DNA from: a virus
Length of the DNA: 34,370 nucleotides
Virus record (IMG/VR): IMGVR_UViG_3300043466_000074
Location: 1-34,370 of that record
Strand: one strand, 5' to 3'
In this document: one piece after another, positions 28,755 through 34,370 of the stretch
Layout of the letters: each line of letters opens with the position of its first letter
How positions within the stretch are numbered: position 1 is the stretch's first letter
Notes under the pieces: model-generated
Databases searched by the model: none
What the model was told of the DNA's origin: nothing
What the model saw: the letters and a program-made list of their open reading frames with translations, nothing else
Position numbers and translations under genes: made by a program

Positions 28755-29602
28755 TATGCTAGTAAATTATAGTATTCTTTAAAATGCTTTTGTCTATCTG
28801 CTAAACCAATTGTGCCACCATTTACACGCTTAGTGACTGCCGTTACAACTTCAGGAGTTGCACCTCTATCACATATTGCCCAAAGGTTGTTGCGTTTAAA
28901 AAAGAATGCAGCAGATGCTAATGGATATTTAGTCGCAACTAAATCAGGTTGCGCAATAATAGACTCAGGAACTGTTGCATCAAATAACGAGTAATTGTCC
29001 TTACCTGTTAATTGAATGTAACCCCTGCCTCTATATTTGTAACCATCACCAGATGCTTCAGGTCCATTTCCCATTCTTGAAGCATATACACGATTCGCAA
29101 TCTTTTCAGGCTTGCGTTCGTATTGCATTGCTAGATTTACATTTGTAAAATACTTTCTGAAAATGCCTAATAATCCCTTTGCAGAATAGTTTAGGTTTTC
29201 ACTTACTGCTCTAAAGCCTCCGCTTTCGTGTCCACATTGAGCTAAGAAATGTGCAAGTCTTAAATTGTTTGTAATCCCAAACTTGGATGCCGTGTCATGA
29301 ATTTGATCAATAACCGCTTGAGGAATATGACCTTTTAATCTGTCAAGTTTAAATGCGCTTGTGGCTTCGATAGTTGGCACAGGAGCGACGATAACCTGAG
29401 GCGCAGGTGTTTCTACAGCTGGAGCAAATAACTTCGCCCACGTTGCATCTCCTACAATCCCATCTGGAGTTAAGCCGTGAGCTGATTGCCAGCCTTTAAC
29501 TGCTGCCTCCGTTTTAGGACCAAATTTACCAATAGGATCAACTCCTAATTTAATCTGTAGCTTTACTACATCATCGCCTTGTGAACCTACTTTTAAAAGC
29601 AT
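28754..29602 (-). CDS. Endolysin: peptidoglycan-binding + GH19 lysozyme
   Basis: A 282-residue lysis enzyme. Residues 1 to about 60 are a PG_binding_1 domain (LKVGSQGDDVVKLQIKLGVD, FGPKTEAAVKGWQSAHGLTP, DGIVGDATW). Residues about 85-280 are a GH19 domain: LAHFLAQCGHESGGFRAVSE with E126 and E135 as the likely catalytic pair, YKYRGRGYIQLTGKDNYSLF, and NNLWAICDRG. It cuts the peptidoglycan glycan chain. No signal peptide is seen, so a holin is required; the candidate is at 30198-30485. Confidence 0.9.
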   Translation of the reverse strand: MLLKVGSQGDDVVKLQIKLGVDPIGKFGPKTEAAVKGWQSAHGLTPDGIVGDATWAKLFAPAVETPAPQVIVAPVPTIEATSAFKLDRLKGHIPQAVIDQIHDTASKFGITNNLRLAHFLAQCGHESGGFRAVSENLNYSAKGLLGIFRKYFTNVNLAMQYERKPEKIANRVYASRMGNGPEASGDGYKYRGRGYIQLTGKDNYSLFDATVPESIIAQPDLVATKYPLASAAFFFKRNNLWAICDRGATPEVVTAVTKRVNGGTIGLADRQKHFKEYYNLLA

Positions 29603-30208
29603 CTATTTAATTTTAGTATAATATCCAAAACCATACAACGGTTTTCCATCTAAATCAATCTGTGCTTTGATATTAAAGATTGATTCTTTTTTAGTCTTGT
29701 AAAGTATGCCAGCCTCGATGCCACGAATGCCTATTGAATTGCTTGTATTAATTCCACCGCCCACAAACAAAGATCGTGATGGCGGTAGATAGCGTGTGAT
29801 AGTCTTCGTTTCTTTAATCTCAGGAATGTTATAGTTTTCCTTAATCTTACGGCTCGCAATTTTGTTTTCGTTTATTGTGTCTAAAACTGAAATGTATCCA
29901 TAGCTTCCAACTCTAATCGTGTCGCTATAAATTACCTTATTTAAATACAACTGAAGCAAAGCCATATATTGACGCTTCAATGTTGCATAGTTTGTGTCTG
30001 GTAGCATCTCAGGTTTGGATGCTACCTCGACAATAATCTCTTTTAATACAGGCACTTTTTTGACAATTAACGAATCGTATCTTTTCCACGTTGTATCGTG
30101 AACAACTAGCGTGTCGTTTGGCTTTGCCTCTCCTGCTTGCTTATGCTTTGTATAAGCGTAGAAGATAGCAATCATACAACAAATGAAAAGAACGATATTA
30201 ACCTTCAT
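29603..30208 (-). CDS. Membrane-anchored envelope protein, spanin-like candidate (DUF6808-like)
   Basis: A 201-residue protein with an N-terminal membrane anchor (KVNIVLFICCMIAIFYAY) and a long periplasmic helical part (DTLVVHDTTWKRYDSLIVKK, KEIIVEVAS). The C-terminal strands (RSLFVGGGINTSNSIGIRGI, KAQIDLDGKPLYGFGYYTK) look like an outer-membrane-facing barrel piece. I recall DUF6808-type proteins of this layout in Bacteroidota phages. Adjacent to the endolysin and holin candidates, it may act at the disruption of the outer membrane, as spanins do. The call rests on position and layout. Confidence 0.55.
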   Translation of the reverse strand: MKVNIVLFICCMIAIFYAYTKHKQAGEAKPNDTLVVHDTTWKRYDSLIVKKVPVLKEIIVEVASKPEMLPDTNYATLKRQYMALLQLYLNKVIYSDTIRVGSYGYISVLDTINENKIASRKIKENYNIPEIKETKTITRYLPPSRSLFVGGGINTSNSIGIRGIEAGILYKTKKESIFNIKAQIDLDGKPLYGFGYYTKIK

Positions 30209-30485
30209 CTTCAGGCAATGGATTTAAGTCACCTTGCAGATTCTTTTCACGTTCTGCGTCTGTCTTGCGATTAGCTACTTTCTCATAGCTTGCAATGCCA
30301 AAGCATCCGAATGTTAAGCCTGCAAAGACTTCCAAAATAATTGGTTCAATGACAAATGTTTGTCCTTCTAATCCTGTTACAACATCTGCGATGCCGTAAA
30401 TTGTTAGAACTCCGAAAGATGCAAAACCTAGTATTGCTTTCTCGTTAATTTCATTGTCATCCTTGAAGATGTCTAAAAATGCCAT
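30198..30485 (-). CDS. Putative holin (two membrane segments)
   Basis: A 95-residue protein using the ATG at 30485, 4 bases after the previous stop; an upstream start would overlap it. It has two hydrophobic segments (ILGFASFGVLTIYGIADVVT and PIILEVFAGLTFGCFGIASY) separated by a short loop, and a charged tail (NRKTDAEREKNLQG, EDEG). Size, topology and position one gene before the endolysin fit a holin that permits endolysin release. No family was recognised with confidence. Confidence 0.6.
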   Translation of the reverse strand: MAFLDIFKDDNEINEKAILGFASFGVLTIYGIADVVTGLEGQTFVIEPIILEVFAGLTFGCFGIASYEKVANRKTDAEREKNLQGDLNPLPEDEG

Positions 30486-30489
30486 AGTC

Positions 30490-30759
30490 TTATTCTTTTT
30501 TGAGTTTATGTAATAATTGAGCCTTAGCAATGATTGCAAAGTTCTCGTTGTCTTTAATGAAATTCTTAAATGTTTCTTGATCTGATGAGTCCAAGTCTAG
30601 CGTTTCGCCTTTGTTTAAAGCTACTGCCCAATCCCAAAATTTTAATGCGTCTCCTTTAGATTGTTGAACTAATGAATTAGCTACTAATTTTCCTGCGTTT
30701 GCGTTGTCGATAGCATTGCCATCAAGATCTACTAAATTAAAGTTTAAATCGATTTTCAT
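30490..30759 (-). CDS. Small phage protein (89 aa), unknown
   Basis: An 89-residue protein (KIDLNFNLVDLDGNAIDNAN, AGKLVANSLVQQSKGDALKF, then FIKDNENFAIIAKAQLLHKL). The initial strand and DGN motif followed by helices resemble small tail-associated proteins of phages. It lies after the DUF7936-like protein, in the tail-to-lysis transition. Function unknown. Confidence 0.6.
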   Translation of the reverse strand: MKIDLNFNLVDLDGNAIDNANAGKLVANSLVQQSKGDALKFWDWAVALNKGETLDLDSSDQETFKNFIKDNENFAIIAKAQLLHKLKKE

Positions 30760-30801
30760 TTTGTTTTTTGTTTTTGTTTTTTGTGTTATAAAAGTACTAA
30801 A

Positions 30802-31119
30802 TTATTGTGAATCCCACGGCAAAGGGTAAGCCACAATCGGAGGGTTTAAAAAGTTCTGAATCTGAGCGTCTAAATTCGCTTCGATTGTTTCAGTATCCAA
30901 TGAATCAGATAACCATCCTTCGACCATTTCTTTTGTCACTTCATCGTAAGGAGTGAAACTAGCTTCGTGTGGTGCTTCGACCGCTAAAGCTCCGTAAGTG
31001 TCAGCTATAAATTCTTCGTGTGCCTTTTGCGCTCTGTAATGAATTACAGAAATTACTTTGTCCATCCCGTCTAAAGAGGGGATAGAATCTAGTTGTGAAA
31101 TTACCCAGTTAAATGCCAT
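30802..31119 (-). CDS. DUF7936-like small tail-associated protein
   Basis: A 105-residue protein beginning one base after the tail-fibre stop. It reads MAFNWVISQLDSIPSLDGMD, VISVIHYRAQ, then FTPYDEVTKEMVEGWLSDSL and ends NPPIVAYPLPWDSQ. The motif set (WxIxQLDxxPSLDG, FTPYxxLT, NPPxxxxPLPW) is that of short phage proteins found next to fibre genes, recalled as DUF7936. It may be a fibre-associated or chaperone-like protein. Confidence 0.65.
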   Translation of the reverse strand: MAFNWVISQLDSIPSLDGMDKVISVIHYRAQKAHEEFIADTYGALAVEAPHEASFTPYDEVTKEMVEGWLSDSLDTETIEANLDAQIQNFLNPPIVAYPLPWDSQ

Positions 31120-31120
31120 A

Positions 31121-34100
31121 TTATTTGTTTTTTAATGTATCTAATTCTGCTTTTAATTCTTGAACTGCTTTTACTAACATAGGAACTAAAACAGAAGTCT
31201 TAATTGATTTGTAAGTTTCGCCATCTGCTCCTTTTTCTGTTGAAACATCTACCATATTAGGGAATACTTCCTCAAACTCTTGAGCAATAAAACCTATCTG
31301 CTTTGTATTTTCTCCTTTAAGATTAAAGTTTCTTACTTTAAGTTTTGCAATATCTCCTAATTTAGGTGTAGCATCTACGATATTTTCTTTGAATTTAACG
31401 TCTGAAATAGTACCATATGAGCCAGTTCTATTAACTACCGAACCATTAGACCATACTATGAATTTGCTATTAGTAGAATCAATACAATAAATAAATTCAA
31501 AGTTTGTAGAGTTTGGAGAATATCCAGAATAAGCCATATACATACCATATGCATTAGAAGATTCATTTACTACCGTTAAAGAATAATCTGAAGTATTAGC
31601 TTTAATTTGTGTTTTACCCACGCTAGTAATCCGCATACGTTCGGCACCTCCAGTTGCAAAAGCTACTGCATTCCATTGACTAGCTTTGTAACCGCCAAAA
31701 GTTAATATATCTCCACTATCCCATTTTAATACATCAAAACCTGCAACATTTAAAACATCTACACCTGCGTTAGCAGATATTTGCAATCTTGCTGTTGGCG
31801 CAGTCGTCCCGATGCCGACGTTGCCACCATTTTGAATAGTAAATATATCAACAGTATCTGTTTTATTTGTCACTCTCAAGCTATTAGAGTTAGCTCCTAT
31901 TTTAATATAAGAATCAGAAGCTCCGCTTGAATATCTACCAATTTCTAGTTTACCATTATTATCATCAAAAATTCTAATACCGCCAGCTACTGACAATTTA
32001 CCGTAACCACTTGGCGCAGTCGTTCCTATTCCAACATTTCCAGAATTAGTTATAACTAAATCTTGAAAAACACCTGTAGGGCTAGTAATACTACCTGAGA
32101 ATCTACCTAACCATGTAGATATACTTGCGTCTGTGCCAGTATTGACACCTACTAATCCTGTAGCATAGTTTGCATATTTCATTAAGCCATGTCTACCAGC
32201 AACATCTACTATAACGCCACTATTGTCTGTGGCTACAGTTAGTCTTGTTGCCGTAACACTACTCGAAAACGTAGCGTTTCTAGTTCCAGTAGGTACTTGT
32301 AAAACCTCATTACCGTCTTTATTATAAAGAGTAAAATCAAAAGAACTACCAGCTCTAGACCAAATATAAGTTCCTCCGCTACCGTTTACCCCCATTTGCC
32401 CTTGAGCAGTTGGAGAAGTATTTGAACTTAAAATAAATCTACCTTGTGATTCTACATTACTTGTAAAAGTTCCACTTGTCCCATTCAAAGCTCCCGTAAG
32501 TGTACCTCCTGATAAAGGCAGGTAAGCAGATAAAGCAGAAGGAACTACGTAATCAGCACCAGCAACGGCAGCAACTAAATTGCTTGATGAATTAGTCTTA
32601 ACCATTGCGTTTGCCCCAACCGATTGGAAGCCAGCATCGCCTTGAAAAAATGAATTACTTTGAACATACAAAGCGTATCCAGTTCCACCGTTTACAACTC
32701 TTAAAGCATCGCTTGAACTTGATGTATTTATAGTCCCACCGCTTAATGGTAGATAGTTTGCTAAAGAAGCAGTAGATGCTTTATTATTAAACGTATTCCA
32801 ATCTGTAGAACTTAAAGCTCCCGTAGTACTTGTAGAAGCTAAAGCTAAAGATAAAACCTGAGTGCTTAACGAAAGACCGTTTGCCGTTCCGATTGTTACG
32901 GCATTATGAAGTTCGCTTGTTAAGGCTAACGTTCCTGTAGTCGCTGGAAGTGTATAAATAGCACTTGAACCATTATAATTAAACTGTGCGTTTTTAGTAT
33001 TACCTCCGTTTACAAAGTTAAAATAATCTGCAGTACCTCCTATTTGAGTATAGCCAGCAGTCTGATTAAAACCACCGCTTTCACTGAATTTTAAAATATT
33101 AGAATGAATGGCGGTAGTAAAAGTCTTAACACCCGAAATAGATTGAGCGCCAGTCGTTGTAACATAGCCAGCAAGCGAAGGAATATCGCTAGTAAGTGCA
33201 ATAGTACCAGCTGCGTCTGGGAATGTAAAATTTCTTTGAGCAGTTAAACTAGATAAGACCAAATTAGCACCAAAAGTATTTGGCAATCCTAAAAATATTC
33301 CAGTGCTACTAGCGTCAATACTATTATAGCCAGAAAGGAATGATATATTCGTGTCTTGCTTTAAAAGTATTGTGTTTTGCAATAATGCAAAGCCAGTAAA
33401 TGTTTTTGTTCCTGAGATTGTTTGATCGCTACTTGTATCTACATAACCACTTAAAGAAGCTGAAGTTAAATAAGTGCTTGAATCTACACTACCGTCTGCC
33501 TTTAAAAATTGTGCAGATGTACCGCCAGACTTTACTAGCGTAGTTGCATTTAAAGTGCCTATAATAGTAACTGCATTACCACTACCACTAGTCTTATTAA
33601 CGTAAATTCCTTCACCGTTTCCAGCCTTGCTAATATTTAAAGCTATACCGCTTCCACTTGAATGAGTTATACCTACGGTATCTGCACTTCCTGAGCTAGA
33701 AAATGTACCCTTAGCTGCAATGATTGTATGAGTTCCTAAATCTACGTTTCCAGTTGCACCCGTATAAGGTACAAAACCTGAAATATCTGGCATTGTTGCT
33801 AAAGTTCCATCGCCTCTTACGTATTGTGCCGTTGTACCTGCACCCGTAATCGATAAAGTTCCTGAGCTAGTAATAGGAGAACCCGAAACACTAAACGCAC
33901 TTGGAACCGTTAAGGCTACCGAAGTAACCGTTCCCGTATTTGACGTATAACCGTTCGGATTTGACGCAGGGTAATAAGTATTAAGTGCGTTTTGTAAATC
34001 TGTTTGATTAGATAACGTTCCCGTGATTTGTCCCCATACCGTAGTTGAAGGCGAAACTTCAACGTAAACACTACCGCTCCAACGATAGATTTTATTTGTA

Positions 34101-34370
34101 TCTAATGTGATGTAAATCTTACCCGTTTCTCCAGTGGTAGGAAGTGTGCCAAAGCTAGACACCTCGATAACATCGTCCACGTAGCTAGGCAATTGTGATG
34201 AAGGAACTTTGCCTCCGCCATCTAATGAAGCATATCCGTTATTAACTCCCTTGTTTGCTGCGTTTTCAGGTGTAAATCCTAAAGCCGTAGTCACATCGCT
34301 AGAAGTGATTCCAGTTAAATAAGTGCTATTATCTAAATTCCAGCTATTAGCACCATTCTTTTTTAGGAAT
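31121..34370 (-). CDS. Tail fibre, C-terminal part with S74 intramolecular chaperone
   Basis: Continues the frame that starts at 851. After the second copy of the module (TNKIYRWSGSVYVE, residues about 305-365) comes a repetitive fibre shaft with GTVTSVALTVPS, repeated NVGIGTTAP blocks and many Ser/Thr/Gly strands. The end has the Peptidase S74 chaperone: GSYGTISDVKFKENI, QIGFIAQEFEEVFP, and a coiled-coil end (VPMLVKAVQELKAELDTL). S74 domains trimerise the fibre and then cut themselves off at the conserved Ser of the S-D motif, so the mature fibre is shorter by about 100 residues. Frame is open to base 34370, as expected for a gene cut by the circular opening. Confidence 0.9.
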   Translation of the reverse strand, partial: FLKKNGANSWNLDNSTYLTGITSSDVTTALGFTPENAANKGVNNGYASLDGGGKVPSSQLPSYVDDVIEVSSFGTLPTTGETGKIYITLDTNKIYRWSGSVYVEVSPSTTVWGQITGTLSNQTDLQNALNTYYPASNPNGYTSNTGTVTSVALTVPSAFSVSGSPITSSGTLSITGAGTTAQYVRGDGTLATMPDISGFVPYTGATGNVDLGTHTIIAAKGTFSSSGSADTVGITHSSGSGIALNISKAGNGEGIYVNKTSGSGNAVTIIGTLNATTLVKSGGTSAQFLKADGSVDSSTYLTSASLSGYVDTSSDQTISGTKTFTGFALLQNTILLKQDTNISFLSGYNSIDASSTGIFLGLPNTFGANLVLSSLTAQRNFTFPDAAGTIALTSDIPSLAGYVTTTGAQSISGVKTFTTAIHSNILKFSESGGFNQTAGYTQIGGTADYFNFVNGGNTKNAQFNYNGSSAIYTLPATTGTLALTSELHNAVTIGTANGLSLSTQVLSLALASTSTTGALSSTDWNTFNNKASTASLANYLPLSGGTINTSSSSDALRVVNGGTGYALYVQSNSFFQGDAGFQSVGANAMVKTNSSSNLVAAVAGADYVVPSALSAYLPLSGGTLTGALNGTSGTFTSNVESQGRFILSSNTSPTAQGQMGVNGSGGTYIWSRAGSSFDFTLYNKDGNEVLQVPTGTRNATFSSSVTATRLTVATDNSGVIVDVAGRHGLMKYANYATGLVGVNTGTDASISTWLGRFSGSITSPTGVFQDLVITNSGNVGIGTTAPSGYGKLSVAGGIRIFDDNNGKLEIGRYSSGASDSYIKIGANSNSLRVTNKTDTVDIFTIQNGGNVGIGTTAPTARLQISANAGVDVLNVAGFDVLKWDSGDILTFGGYKASQWNAVAFATGGAERMRITSVGKTQIKANTSDYSLTVVNESSNAYGMYMAYSGYSPNSTNFEFIYCIDSTNSKFIVWSNGSVVNRTGSYGTISDVKFKENIVDATPKLGDIAKLKVRNFNLKGENTKQIGFIAQEFEEVFPNMVDVSTEKGADGETYKSIKTSVLVPMLVKAVQELKAELDTLKNK
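34224..34370. repeat. Right copy of 147-bp end overlap
   Basis: Pairs with 1-147; the sole difference is at 34244 (A) versus 21 (T), a synonymous third base. Confidence 0.9.

Noticed and set aside
34224-34370. True direct terminal repeat of a linear virion genome
   Set aside because: The copies differ at a base and the fibre gene frame closes across the join; assembly overlap is simpler. Not formally excluded without reads.
1-34370. Prophage/integrase, tRNA or CRISPR content
   Set aside because: No integrase or excisionase motif, attachment-site duplication, tRNA-like fold or spaced repeats were found by eye.

Overview
This window is a tailed-phage (siphovirus-like) genome that infects a member of the Bacteroidota, most likely a flavobacterium. 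The sequence is AT-rich. The two promoters I can recognise carry the Bacteroidota -7 box TAnnTTTG, ribosome-binding sites are weak and A-rich, and the structural proteins are of types I associate with flavobacterial phages. Every convincing gene is on the minus strand, so transcription runs from high to low coordinates. The first 147 bases repeat the last 147 with one synonymous mismatch, and the tail-fibre frame runs unbroken across the join. The window is therefore best read as one complete circularly assembled or permuted genome of about 34,223 bp, opened inside the tail-fibre gene.

Layout in transcription order. (1) 23.68-21.40 kb: early/recombination operon behind a TATATTTG promoter and an A-tract block, with small membrane proteins, an ERF annealing protein, an SSB-like protein ending in DLPF, and small unknowns. 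(2) 21.41-21.28 kb: a second promoter overlapping a perfect 16-bp palindrome, then a compact RNA whose two hairpins have complementary 8-nt loops (a 7-bp kissing pair), the second hairpin being an intrinsic terminator. (3) 21.28-17.15 kb: replication and regulation genes, including a DnaD/replisome-organiser-like protein with a hexanucleotide-repeat K/E linker, a VRR-NUC nuclease, an HNH endonuclease, a DUF3310 protein and a sigma-70-like factor. (4) 17.15-14.35 kb: ParB-like/DNA-methyltransferase fusion and both terminase subunits. (5) 14.31-6.90 kb: tail module with a -1 frameshifted tail-assembly chaperone pair, tail completion, baseplate proteins and tape measure. (6) 6.86-0.85 kb: head module with XkdF-like protease, scaffold and major capsid protein, then a tail-tube protein, a portal with a MuF-like C-terminal domain and an adaptor. 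(7) 0.85 kb across the junction to 31.1 kb: a 1317-residue tail fibre with an S74 intramolecular chaperone. (8) 31.1-28.6 kb: tail-associated small proteins and lysis genes (candidate holin, membrane-anchored spanin-like protein, GH19 endolysin). (9) 28.6-23.8 kb: an envelope cassette of two CsgG-like proteins, a secreted cohesin/dockerin-like protein, a lipoprotein, a membrane protein and an outer-membrane barrel protein, closed by a strong terminator.

Genes are tightly packed. Many are joined by TAATG, ATGA, GTGA or TTGA stop/start overlaps, implying translational coupling, and these overlaps were used to choose starts. No integrase, recognisable repressor, DNA polymerase, tRNA or CRISPR array was seen. 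The phage appears to rely on the host replisome, and there is no positive evidence for lysogeny. The points most worth following up are the kissing-loop leader RNA, the CsgG-type envelope cassette, the dual-coding frameshift region, and a 16-nt motif fixed at the start codon of three morphogenesis genes.
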